Source of the DNA: Pigmentiphaga sp. NML080357
GTDB taxonomy: Bacteria > Pseudomonadota > Gammaproteobacteria > Burkholderiales > Burkholderiaceae_B
DNA: 64,000 bases
Direction of reading: 5' to 3'
Assembly (NCBI RefSeq): GCF_002188465.1
Contig: NZ_NINW01000037.1
Coordinates: 310,001-374,000, forward strand
Shown here piece by piece: positions 48,231-56,336 of the stretch (positions are counted from its first letter, which is position 1; every line of letters begins with the position of its first letter). The position numbers were made by a program, and so were the translations under genes. The notes below the pieces were generated by a model. The model worked only from the letters and a program-made list of their open reading frames with translations. It had not been told where the DNA came from and made no database searches.

Positions 48231-48515
48231 GATGGTCCCTTGGAAAGCGGTTCTGTGTATCGGTTCCTTCCGGACGCCGTAGCCCCAGTGCCGGCCGGCG
48301 TGGCAACCGCCGGACCGCCAGCCGCGGAACCCGTTCGCGCCTGCAATTGGCCTGGCGGCGGGCGGCGGCAGTACGGCCCGGCATGGTGGTGCGCGCCTAG
48401 CGCCCCTTCCGTCCTGCGACAACCGCCCGAGAAGGTCGGGAAGGCACCGAAAAACCCAGGCACTCCCCGAGAGCTTTATGATAACGGTTTCCCCAATCAA
48501 GACGAGTGCGGATCT

Positions 48516-49181
48516 GTGCCAAACGCTCTGATTTCCTTCATCCACGGCCCCGCGGGCGCTCTGCGCCGGCTTGCGCCGGTCGCGCTGCTGGGCCTGGCCG
48601 CATGCAGCACGATCAACAACTACGTGCCCGGCTTCGTCAAGCCCTACCGGGCCGACGTGCAGCAAGGCAACTGGCTGACCCAGGAACAGGTGGAATTGCT
48701 GCGCCCGGGCATGACCCGGGAGCAGGTCCGCTTCGCCCTGGGCAGCCCCACGCTGACGAGCATTTTCCACGCCGATCGCTGGGATTACCCCTACCTGTTC
48801 ACCCCCGGCCATGGCCAGACCGAGGAGCGCCGCTTCACCGTCTACTTCGTCAATGACCGGCTGGACCGCTGGACCGGGGACGAACAGCCCGCCCGCCAGC
48901 CGTTCCAGCAGAAGGATACCCGCCGGGCCCTCGGCACCGGCACCCCGGCCACACAGCCGCAAGCCCAGGCCGGCGAGCAGCCGGCAACGCAAGGGTCTGC
49001 AGGCACCGCCGCGCAAAACACCCAGGCAGGCGCCGTGAACAACACGCCCCTGACGGTCGACGGCAATGCCGCCCCCACTTCGCTCGACCCCAGCGCGCCG
49101 CCGCCTCCGGTCGCCACGCCCGTGGCGCCGCCCGCGGCCGATCCCGCGCCGTCCCAACCCGCCACGAATACCAAGGAATGA
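48516..49181 (+). CDS. bamE: Outer membrane assembly lipoprotein BamE (SmpA/OmlA)
   Basis: 221 residues from a GTG start. A lipobox (LLGLAAC) predicts a lipoprotein. The BamE domain is clear: [38 protein letters not shown] and [10 protein letters not shown]. It is part of the BAM complex that inserts outer-membrane beta-barrels. The C-terminal half (after about residue 130) is an unusual Pro/Ala/Gln/Thr-rich tail, longer than in E. coli BamE (113 residues). TATGAT (48477-48482) is a -10 candidate. Confidence 0.92.
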   Translation: MPNALISFIHGPAGALRRLAPVALLGLAACSTINNYVPGFVKPYRADVQQGNWLTQEQVELLRPGMTREQVRFALGSPTLTSIFHADRWDYPYLFTPGHGQTEERRFTVYFVNDRLDRWTGDEQPARQPFQQKDTRRALGTGTPATQPQAQAGEQPATQGSAGTAAQNTQAGAVNNTPLTVDGNAAPTSLDPSAPPPPVATPVAPPAADPAPSQPATNTKE

Positions 49182-49186
49182 CCTCG

Positions 49187-49978
49187 ATGCGTATCGCCAT
49201 TGCCGGGGCCACCGGCCGCATGGGCCACATGTTGATCGAAGCCGTGCTCGCCGCCCCCGACCTGGAACTCGCCGTCGCGCTGGACCGTGCCGGCAGCCCG
49301 GCCATCGGCCGCGACGCCGCCGAATTCCTGGGCAAATCCAGCAAGGTCCTGATCACGGACGACCTGGACGCCCTCGCCCAGGCCGACTGCCTGATCGACT
49401 TCACGCGGCCCCAGGCCACCCTCGCGCATCTCGAAGCCTGCCAGCGCCATGGCGTCAAGCTGGTCATCGGCACCACCGGCTTCGACGAGGCGGGCAAGGC
49501 CGCGATCGAGGCGGCCGCGCGCAAGATCGGCGTCGTGTTCGCGCCGAACATGAGCGTGGGCGTCAACGTCACGCTCAAGCTGCTCGACATCGCCGCCCGC
49601 ATCCTGAAAGACGATTACGACGTGGAAGTCTTCGAGGTCCATCACAAGCACAAGGTCGACGCCCCCTCGGGGACCGCGTTGAAGATGGGCGAAACCGTGG
49701 CCCGGGCCTGGGGCAAGCCGCTCTCCGAGGTCGCCGAATGGGCGCGGCACGGCGACACCGGCGCCCGCAAGCACGGCACGATAGGTTTTTCGTCGGCCCG
49801 CGGGGGCGACGTGGTCGGCGACCACACCGTCTTCTTCTGCGGACCCGGCGAACGGATAGAGATCACGCATCGCTCCGCCAGCCGCGTCACCTATGCCGAA
49901 GGCAGCCTGCGCGCCGCGCGCTACCTGGCCGACAAGTCCACGGGCTTGTACGACATGCAGGACGTTCTGGGTCTGTAG
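49187..49978 (+). CDS. dapB: 4-hydroxy-tetrahydrodipicolinate reductase
   Basis: 263 residues. GATGRMG is the NAD(P)-binding motif; [18 protein letters not shown] carries the catalytic His/Lys region. It makes tetrahydrodipicolinate for lysine and peptidoglycan. An ATG at 49178 overlaps the bamE stop, but AAGGA at 49173-49177 spaces properly for 49187. Co-transcription with bamE is likely. A repeat begins five bases after the stop. Confidence 0.96.
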   Translation: MRIAIAGATGRMGHMLIEAVLAAPDLELAVALDRAGSPAIGRDAAEFLGKSSKVLITDDLDALAQADCLIDFTRPQATLAHLEACQRHGVKLVIGTTGFDEAGKAAIEAAARKIGVVFAPNMSVGVNVTLKLLDIAARILKDDYDVEVFEVHHKHKVDAPSGTALKMGETVARAWGKPLSEVAEWARHGDTGARKHGTIGFSSARGGDVVGDHTVFFCGPGERIEITHRSASRVTYAEGSLRAARYLADKSTGLYDMQDVLGL

Positions 49979-49982
49979 GAAG

Positions 49983-50090
49983 CCCCCCTGCGCGCTGACG
50001 CGCGCCCAGAGTGGTGAGCCCCCAGCGCTACGCGGCAGCCCGAAAGGGGGCCGGCACCCGCCTCGGGGCGGCACTGGCGGCGTGCACCGC
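49983..50090 (+). repeat. Intergenic repeat, long variant, between dapB and cheB
   Basis: Begins CCCCCCTGCGCGCTGACGCG, then CCCAGAGTGGTG, CGGCAGCCCGAAAGGGGGCC and CTCGGGGCGGCACTGGCGG. It matches the inverted unit at 17982-18095 and lacks the GGATCC stem, so it is a degenerate member of the longer subtype. Confidence 0.7.
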
Positions 50091-50093
50091 CGC

Positions 50094-50756
50094 TCAGTTC
50101 AGTGGCGACGCGAGCGCGCGCTGGCGGGCTTCTACCGCGGACTGGAGGCGTTGCGCCATCTGGGACAGCGGGACCACTTCGTGGATGGCGCCCAGGGCGA
50201 TGGCTTCGCGGGGCATGCCGAAGACCACGCTCGAGGCTTCGTCCTGGGCCAGGTTGTAGGCCCCCGCCTCGCGCAGCGCCAGCATGGCGCGTGCGCCGTC
50301 CTTGCCCATGCCGGTCAGCATGACCGCCACGGCGCCGTGGCCCGCGGCCTGGGCCACCGACAGGAACAGCACCTCGACCGAGGGACGGTGGCGGTTGACC
50401 GGCTCGCTTTCCGACAATTGCGCGTAGTACCCGACCAGCGGCAGCTGCCGCACGGCCAGGTGCGCGTGGCCGGGCGCCACGTAGGCGCAGCCCGCGCGCA
50501 GGCGCTCGTTGTGCTCGGCCTCCTTCACATGCAGCCGCGAATGCTTGTCCAGGCGCTCGGCAAAGCTGCGCGTGAAACCGGGCGGCATGTGCTGGGTGAT
50601 GACGATGGGCGGCAGACTCGCCGGCAGGCCGCCGAGCAGTTCGCGCAATGCCTCGGTGCCGCCCGTGGACGCGCCGATCGCCACCAGCATCCGGCGGTCG
50701 TAGGGGGAAGGCGATGCCTGGCCGCCGTCGGCGGGCTGGGCGGAAATGTCGGTCAT
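50094..50756 (-). CDS. CheB-type methylesterase without receiver domain
   Basis: 220 residues, only the catalytic domain of CheB. The triad is intact: Ser30 in [11 protein letters not shown], His56 in QHMPPGFT, and Asp in [12 protein letters not shown]. CheB removes methyl groups from chemoreceptors and deamidates glutamine. Full-length CheB has an N-terminal receiver that controls it; here only a short unstructured start remains, so control by phosphorylation must come from elsewhere. It follows the cheR gene by 12 bases. Confidence 0.88.
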   Translation of the reverse strand: MTDISAQPADGGQASPSPYDRRMLVAIGASTGGTEALRELLGGLPASLPPIVITQHMPPGFTRSFAERLDKHSRLHVKEAEHNERLRAGCAYVAPGHAHLAVRQLPLVGYYAQLSESEPVNRHRPSVEVLFLSVAQAAGHGAVAVMLTGMGKDGARAMLALREAGAYNLAQDEASSVVFGMPREAIALGAIHEVVPLSQMAQRLQSAVEARQRALASPLN

Positions 50757-50768
50757 GGTGAGTGCCGT

Positions 50769-51647
50769 TCAACCTGAACAGCGAGCATAGACGGTGCGCC
50801 CCTGCAGCACGAAATTCTGCTGCCCCTGCGAGAAATTCTCGGAATGGCCGACGAACAGCAAGGCGCCGGCGGGCATCAGCGACGCCATGCGCTCGACCAC
50901 TTTCAACTGCGTCGCCCGGTCGAAATAGATGAGGACATTGCGGCAGAACACCGCGTCGAGCGGGCCGTGGACGGCCCATGCCGGGTCGAGCAGGTTCAGC
51001 TGGCGGAACCCGACCAGGGCGCGCAGTTCCGGCCGCACGCGATACTGGCCCTCGGACTCCTCGCAGAAATACCGCCGGATCTGCGCTTCGGGAATCTTGG
51101 CCAGCTGGTCGCGCCGATAGAGGCCTTGCCGGGCCGTTGCCAGCACCTGGGTATCGAGATCGGTCGCCAGGATCCGTACCGGCGGCGCCAGGCTGTTGAA
51201 TGCCTCGGCCGCCGTCATGGCGAGGGTCCAGGCCTCCTCGCCGGTGGAGGCGGCGGCGCACCAGAGCTGCAGGGTCTGTCCGCCACGTTCGGCCGCTTTG
51301 CGCTTGAGGTAATCGGCGAGGATCGGGAAGTGATGGCTTTCCCGGTAGAAATAAGTGAGATTGGTCGTCAGCGCGTTGACGAAGAACTCCCACTCCGGCG
51401 CGCTCGTGCGCAGGCCCTCGAGATAGGCGCTGAACGACGAGCGGCCCGTGGCGCGAAGGCGACGGGCCAGGCGGCTGTAGACCATGCTGCGCTTGGCGTC
51501 GGACAGCGAAATGCCTGTGTGCTGCCGAAGCAGCGTGCGGATCTGGTCGAAATCCTGGCTGCTGAAGGCGAATTCGGTGCCGGCCAGGGAATCGGCCATG
51601 CCCGGCGCGCCGTCGGCCATGGCCAGGGGGCTGGTTCTGGATGTCAC
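50769..51647 (-). CDS. CheR-type chemoreceptor methyltransferase
   Basis: 292 residues from a GTG start, close to E. coli CheR in length. The N-terminal helical domain has DAKRSMVYSRLARRLRATG. The SAM-binding motif LWCAAASTGEEAWTLAM and the LDAVFCRNVLIYFDRATQ segment are typical. It methylates receptor glutamates using SAM. It pairs with the cheB-like gene and is divergent from the histidine kinase gene. An ATG at 51620 is an alternative start. Confidence 0.88.
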   Translation of the reverse strand: MTSRTSPLAMADGAPGMADSLAGTEFAFSSQDFDQIRTLLRQHTGISLSDAKRSMVYSRLARRLRATGRSSFSAYLEGLRTSAPEWEFFVNALTTNLTYFYRESHHFPILADYLKRKAAERGGQTLQLWCAAASTGEEAWTLAMTAAEAFNSLAPPVRILATDLDTQVLATARQGLYRRDQLAKIPEAQIRRYFCEESEGQYRVRPELRALVGFRQLNLLDPAWAVHGPLDAVFCRNVLIYFDRATQLKVVERMASLMPAGALLFVGHSENFSQGQQNFVLQGRTVYARCSG

Positions 51648-51754
51648 GGTTTGCCCTAAAAAGCGCTCTTGGAGGCAACCGCGCCACAGCGGAACGACAG
51701 GCCCCCACGCTATCATTGAAGGGATTATCGGCAACTGTTAACGATTCATTAAGC

Positions 51755-53383
51755 ATGTTCAATCGCGGCTCGGTCCCCGTGCAGAATGCCCCCTCTCCGG
51801 CCGGCGGCACGCCTCGCTTCATGATGACGGCGCCCGGCCAGGCCTCCGCGGGCCTGGGAGCCGACGGGCGCGACACGAACCAGCTGGCGATCCTGTTCAT
51901 CGAGGATTCGCTTGCCGATTTCACGCTGATGCGGGCAGTGCTGGTGGATGCCGGCCTGAATGTCACGGCCCAGTGCGTCGATACCGAGACCACCATGCGG
52001 CAGGCCCTGGCCGAACGAACGTGGGACGCCATCATCAGCGACCACTCCCTGCCCACTTTCAGCGGCCTGCGCGCCCTGAAGGTCGCCAAGGAAGTCGGCT
52101 TTCGCGGCCCGTTCCTGATCGTGTCGGGCGCCATCGGCGAGGAAACCGCCGTCGAGGCCATGCGGGCCGGCGCCGACGACTACGTCATGAAGAACAACCT
52201 GCGCCGGCTGCCTCCCGCGCTCGAACGCGGCCTGCGCGAAGTGCAGACGCGCGACCAGCGGCAGCGGGCGGAAACCGCGCTCGCTTCGGCGCACGACCAG
52301 CTCAATGCGATTTTCTCGGCCACGCCGGTAGCCTTGTTCGCCATTTCGCGCGAACGCGTGGTCACCATGTGGAGCCCGGCGTTCGAAGACCTTACCGGCT
52401 TGAACGCGGCCCAGACCCTGTCCCGCCCGTTCGCCCTGCCGTCGCAGCCCGATACCTGGAAACTGCTGACCCTCATCGCGCCCGCCCTGGACGGCACGGC
52501 GGTGCGCGGCCTGCCCTTCAGCATCGAGGCCAAGGGCGAAAAGCGCGAGCTGCTGGTCTCGGCCAGCCCGCTCAGCGGATCGCCGCCCTCGGGTTGCGTG
52601 GTCGCGCTCTCCGACGTGACCCACCTCGCGCATGCGCAGGCGGAACTGAGCCGGTCCGAGAGCCAGCTGCGGGAACTGTCGCGCCATACCGAGCGCGTGC
52701 GCGAAAACGAACGCGCGGAACTGGCGCGCGAGATCCACGACGACCTGGGCGCGCTGGTCACCCGCATAAGGGCCGACCTGGCGCTGGCCCGGCGCCGGCC
52801 GCGCGAGAAGGAAACCGCGCAACTGCTCGACGAGGCCGAGCAAATGGTGGCCTCGCTGGGAGAAGCCATTTCCCGCATCGCCCGTGCCATGCGCCCGCCG
52901 GTCCTGGACTTCGGCATCGTCGCGGCCATCGAATGGCAGGCCCGTGATTTCGCCCAGCACACGGGCATCGCGGTCAACGTGCACACCAACCAGGACGACC
53001 TCGCCCTGGAACTGGAACCCTCCATCGCGATCTTTCGCATCTTCCAGGAAGCCTTGACCAACGTGTTCAAGCACGCGCAAGCCACGCGCGTCGACGTCGA
53101 CCTCTTCGCCGACGAAAGCACGCTGAGCCTGGAAGTCCGCGACAACGGCATCGGCCTGTCGTCCGACGCCCTGCGCAAGCGCACCTCCTTCGGCCTGCGC
53201 GGCATGATGGAACGCGTCCACGGGCTGGGCGGCTGGATGGACATCAGCGGATCGCCAAAGACGGGCACGCCGCCCTTCCGAGGCACTACACTTATGATCT
53301 CCATCCCGCTGAATCCCCAGGAAACACCCATGACTTCACACGGTGGGAAATTTCCCCATCACGAGCCGGAGGATCTGGAATGA
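51755..53383 (+). CDS. Hybrid sensor kinase: receiver, PAS, HisKA_3 and HATPase
   Basis: 542 residues, no membrane helix. A receiver domain is N-terminal (ILFIEDSLADFTLMRAVL, phospho-Asp in IISDHSLPTFSG), then a PAS domain (about 180-300), then HisKA_3 with the phospho-His in LAREIHDDLGALVTRI, and an ATPase ending in GLRGMMERVHGLGG. It is a cytoplasmic NarX/DesK-type kinase whose output partner is the next gene, overlapping by four bases (ATGA). The N-terminal receiver suggests it takes input from another kinase, perhaps the chemosensory proteins next door. Confidence 0.9.
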   Translation: MFNRGSVPVQNAPSPAGGTPRFMMTAPGQASAGLGADGRDTNQLAILFIEDSLADFTLMRAVLVDAGLNVTAQCVDTETTMRQALAERTWDAIISDHSLPTFSGLRALKVAKEVGFRGPFLIVSGAIGEETAVEAMRAGADDYVMKNNLRRLPPALERGLREVQTRDQRQRAETALASAHDQLNAIFSATPVALFAISRERVVTMWSPAFEDLTGLNAAQTLSRPFALPSQPDTWKLLTLIAPALDGTAVRGLPFSIEAKGEKRELLVSASPLSGSPPSGCVVALSDVTHLAHAQAELSRSESQLRELSRHTERVRENERAELAREIHDDLGALVTRIRADLALARRRPREKETAQLLDEAEQMVASLGEAISRIARAMRPPVLDFGIVAAIEWQARDFAQHTGIAVNVHTNQDDLALELEPSIAIFRIFQEALTNVFKHAQATRVDVDLFADESTLSLEVRDNGIGLSSDALRKRTSFGLRGMMERVHGLGGWMDISGSPKTGTPPFRGTTLMISIPLNPQETPMTSHGGKFPHHEPEDLE

Positions 53384-54012
53384 TCCGCCTGGTGCTCGCC
53401 GACGACCACGCGATCGTGCGCTCCGGACTGCGCCAGATCGCGCAAGCCGAGGAAGGCATCTCGGTGGTAGGCGAAGCGGCCGACTGCGGCGACCTGCTCG
53501 ACGTGCTGCGCAAGACCGAGGCGGACGTCGTGCTGATGGACATCTCCATGCCCGGCAAGAGCGGCCTCGAAGGCCTCAAGCAAGTGCGCGAGCGTTGGCC
53601 GAAGATCGCCGTGCTGATGCTCAGCATGTACCCCGAAGACCAATACGCCGTTCGCAGCGTCAAGGCCGGCGCCGCCGGCTATCTGCACAAGAACTCGCCG
53701 CCGGAAACCGTCATCGAAGCCATACGGACCGTCGCCCGCGGCAAGAAATACATCACGCCCGAACTCGCCGAGCAACTCGCCAGCCACCTCAGCCAGGGCG
53801 ACGAACGCCCGCCGCACGAACTCCTGTCCGACCGCGAATACCAGACCATGGTCATGATCGCCTCGGGCCGCACCCTTACCCAGATCGCCGAGGAAGTCTC
53901 CCTCTCGCCCAAGACCGTCTCGGTCTATCGCGCCCGGCTGCTGGAAAAGATGAAGCTCAAGAACAACGCGGAGCTTACGCACTACGCGTTGAAACATAAG
54001 TTGGTGGAGTAG
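53380..54012 (+). CDS. NarL/FixJ-type response regulator
   Basis: 210 residues. Receiver with acidic pocket (LVLADDHAIVRSG), phospho-Asp in VVLMDISMPGKSG and Lys in YLHKNSPPE; LuxR-type HTH at the C-terminus (LSDREYQTMVMIASGRTLTQ, then SPKTVSVYRARLLEKM). The ATG overlaps the kinase stop, so this is its cognate DNA-binding regulator. Its targets are not visible; flagellar or chemosensory genes nearby are candidates. A repeat follows the stop by two bases. Confidence 0.93.
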   Translation: MIRLVLADDHAIVRSGLRQIAQAEEGISVVGEAADCGDLLDVLRKTEADVVLMDISMPGKSGLEGLKQVRERWPKIAVLMLSMYPEDQYAVRSVKAGAAGYLHKNSPPETVIEAIRTVARGKKYITPELAEQLASHLSQGDERPPHELLSDREYQTMVMIASGRTLTQIAEEVSLSPKTVSVYRARLLEKMKLKNNAELTHYALKHKLVE

Positions 54013-54014
54013 AC

Positions 54015-54094
54015 GCCCCCCTACGCGCTTACGCGCCCCCCAGGGGGCGATGCGAGCGGACCGGCGGAGCCGGATCCGCCGCATCCTGGGTAAC
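54015..54094 (+). repeat. Intergenic repeat, well-conserved copy
   Basis: Best-formed copy: CCCCCCTACGCGCTTACGCG, CCCCCCAGGGGGCGATGCG, the stem GCGGACCGGC-GGA-GCCGGATCCGC and CGCATCCTGGG. It fills the gap between convergent regulator genes. Confidence 0.85.
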
Positions 54095-54095
54095 G

Positions 54096-55004
54096 CTAGC
54101 CGTGCAACGCAATCGTTCCGATGGCTTCGCGGCCTCCATCGGCGTAGGCCAGGTCCGTGAACGTCAGGGCGCGCGCCATTGCGATTCCCCGTCCGTGCAT
54201 GTCGAACGCACGATCCGGCGAGATTTCCAGGTACGTTCGCCAATCAAAACCATTGCCCTGGTCCCGGACGCGGAAACGAACAAGGCCCGCCTCGCGCTCG
54301 AACGTGACGCTTGCCACCCGTTCCCGGTAAGGCAGCAACGACAGCCGCCGCTCGATCTCCGCCGCCCAGCGGCCCTCCATGCTCAGGCGCCCTTTCTCCG
54401 TGAACCCGATCTCCAGATTGCCATGCTCGACGGCATTGACCATCAGCTCGGCCAGGCCGATCACCGCCACTTCCGGCGCGGGACAGAGCTTGGCGAGGAA
54501 AAAGGCGAGCTGGCGCGCCTCGGTGAGCGAGACGAACTCGAATCTCGCCTGCCGCATGTGGGCAAACACGTCGTGCACGTCGGACAGCCGCCGGCGCAGG
54601 CCCTTCTGCCTGGCGCGGAATTCGATGGCTGCGCTGACCACGGCGATCAGCATGTCGTGCTCGTACGGCTTGGTCAGGTAGTAATAGGCGCCCCGGTGAA
54701 TGCCTTCCAGCACGTCGTCGGGATGCGAAGCCGCCGTTTGCATGATCACCGGGATCTCCGCAAACCGGCGGTCCCCCCGTATGCGGGAAAGCAGCTCGAT
54801 GCCGTCGATCCCCGGCATCATGCGGTCGAGCACGATCAGGTCGTAGTCGACGCCGGCGTTCTGCAGCACGTCCCAGGCCTGGATGCCGTCCTGCACGCAC
54901 CGCAAGCGGTAGCGCGGATCGGACAAATGCTCGGAAATGATCTCGAGGTTCAGCGGTTCGTCGTCGACGACGAGGATATTGAACGGTTCCTGCGACATGG
55001 GCAT
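54096..55004 (-). CDS. Receiver protein with anti-sigma-type HATPase domain
   Basis: 302 residues. Receiver at about 6-125 (ILVVDDEPLN, phospho-Asp in LIVLDRMMPGIDG, Lys in YYLTKPYEHD). A linker leads to an RsbW/SpoIIAB-like ATPase (about 165-300) with ELMVNAVEHGNLEIG (N box) and FRVRDQGNGFDW and HGRGIAMARAL (G boxes). No effector phosphatase or DNA-binding domain. Such proteins could phosphorylate or hold a partner in response to the receiver state. It is 66 bases downstream of flgL on the same strand, so it may be made with the flagellar operon. ATG 55004 or 54998. Confidence 0.85.
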   Translation of the reverse strand: MPMSQEPFNILVVDDEPLNLEIISEHLSDPRYRLRCVQDGIQAWDVLQNAGVDYDLIVLDRMMPGIDGIELLSRIRGDRRFAEIPVIMQTAASHPDDVLEGIHRGAYYYLTKPYEHDMLIAVVSAAIEFRARQKGLRRRLSDVHDVFAHMRQARFEFVSLTEARQLAFFLAKLCPAPEVAVIGLAELMVNAVEHGNLEIGFTEKGRLSMEGRWAAEIERRLSLLPYRERVASVTFEREAGLVRFRVRDQGNGFDWRTYLEISPDRAFDMHGRGIAMARALTFTDLAYADGGREAIGTIALHG

Positions 55005-55044
55005 CCGGTGAAAGCGGGGAAATTCGCTGGCAGCCCCTTCGCGT

Positions 55045-55062
55045 CATCCGCCGCGGCGGATG
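55045..55062. promoter_or_regulatory. 18-bp perfect palindrome after flgL
   Basis: CATCCGCCGCGGCGGATG lies between flgL and the REC-ATPase gene. No T-run follows, so it is a possible operator or a processing hairpin rather than a terminator. Confidence 0.4.
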
Positions 55063-55069
55063 CCGGCGT

Positions 55070-56281
55070 CTACAGGAAGTTGAATATCGACAACCGGGCG
55101 ATCTGCGTATACGTCTGCTGCGCAGCCTGCACAGTGTAAGTGCGTTTGGCCAATTCGCCGGTCAGTTCGGTCATCGTTTCCAGATCGGACCCGACCACGC
55201 GCGAAATCTCGCCGGTGACCTGGTCGCTGCGCGCCTCTCCGGCGGTCGTGGCCGATTCGATCTCGTTCAGCCGGCTGCCGACGGACGATCGGGCCTCGAG
55301 CAAGCGGTTCAGGGCCGAATTCAGGTTGAGGTTGACTTCATAGAGCGCATTGGCCCGCGCCGTGGACTCGGTCTCGGAAGCCGGCAGGCTCAGGGCGGCG
55401 ATCGCCTGGTCCAGCGTATCGAACACGCTTTGCGACTCCGCCGGCCCGAACCTCAGCCTGTCGCCCTCGGCCGGGCTGCCGCTGAAGCCGACCTGCACGC
55501 CGGCAATCTCGACCACCTGGCCGTCTCCCAGCGTACCGGTGCCGACTTCGGCGCCGTCCCTGTCGGTCACGGTATAGGCGCCGTCGGCGCCGAACTCGAT
55601 CGTGTAAGGGCCGAAGGCGGCCGCCGCATTCCAGGCCTGCCGGTCGGTGATGACGCCGGAAGTCAGCGCAGCGCTGCCGGTATTGGCGCCGTCGGCGCTG
55701 ACCACGAGCCCATTCTGGCCCGTGGGAATATCGCCGAACAGATAATTGCCGGTAAAGCTGACGTCGATGACCCGGTTCGGCCCGATCTGGCTCTGGCGCA
55801 CGCCGGCGTCACCCTGGTAGACGACGCCGGACGCATTGCGCACGAACGGCTGGTTGTCGCGCTTGTAGCCGGCAAAGATGTAGTTGCCGTTCTCGTCCCT
55901 GGTATTGGCCACGCTCATCAACTGGTCGCGCAGGCTCTTCAGATCCGCCAGGATCGATTGGCGGTTCTCTTCGTTCAACGCGCCGCCGCCCGCTTGCACG
56001 ACGCGGGCCAGGGCCGCCTGCACCGTGTTGCCGGCCTCCACCAGGTAGTTCTCGGTGGCCTCCAGCGTGCTCTTCGCGTCCGACTGGTTCCTGAGCATTT
56101 GCTCGTTGGCCTTGAGCGTCGCATCCAGCGCGACCTCGCGGCTGGACGCGACCGGGTCGTCGGCGGGACTCAGCAGCTTGCGCTGCGCGGACAACTGCTG
56201 CGAAACCTGCAACAGCGCGCCCTGCTGGCTGTTGATGGCCCGGATGCTGTTGTCGTAGAACTGGTTGGTGCTGACTCTCAT
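55070..56281 (-). CDS. flgL: Flagellar hook-associated protein 3
   Basis: 403 residues. The N-terminus MRVSTNQFYDNSIRAINSQQ and the helical C-terminus (ELTGELAKRTYTVQAAQQTYTQIARLSIFNFL, split here only for reading) are the flagellin-like D0/D1 regions. FlgL joins hook-filament junction with FlgK and is secreted by the flagellar export system. It lies 55 bases after flgK. The variable middle is acidic and Gly-rich. Confidence 0.95.
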   Translation of the reverse strand: MRVSTNQFYDNSIRAINSQQGALLQVSQQLSAQRKLLSPADDPVASSREVALDATLKANEQMLRNQSDAKSTLEATENYLVEAGNTVQAALARVVQAGGGALNEENRQSILADLKSLRDQLMSVANTRDENGNYIFAGYKRDNQPFVRNASGVVYQGDAGVRQSQIGPNRVIDVSFTGNYLFGDIPTGQNGLVVSADGANTGSAALTSGVITDRQAWNAAAAFGPYTIEFGADGAYTVTDRDGAEVGTGTLGDGQVVEIAGVQVGFSGSPAEGDRLRFGPAESQSVFDTLDQAIAALSLPASETESTARANALYEVNLNLNSALNRLLEARSSVGSRLNEIESATTAGEARSDQVTGEISRVVGSDLETMTELTGELAKRTYTVQAAQQTYTQIARLSIFNFL

Positions 56282-56336
56282 GGCGATTCGGAATCCGTGG
56301 TCGGTCTTGGCGGGCGGCCCGGCGCGGCCGCGGGCG

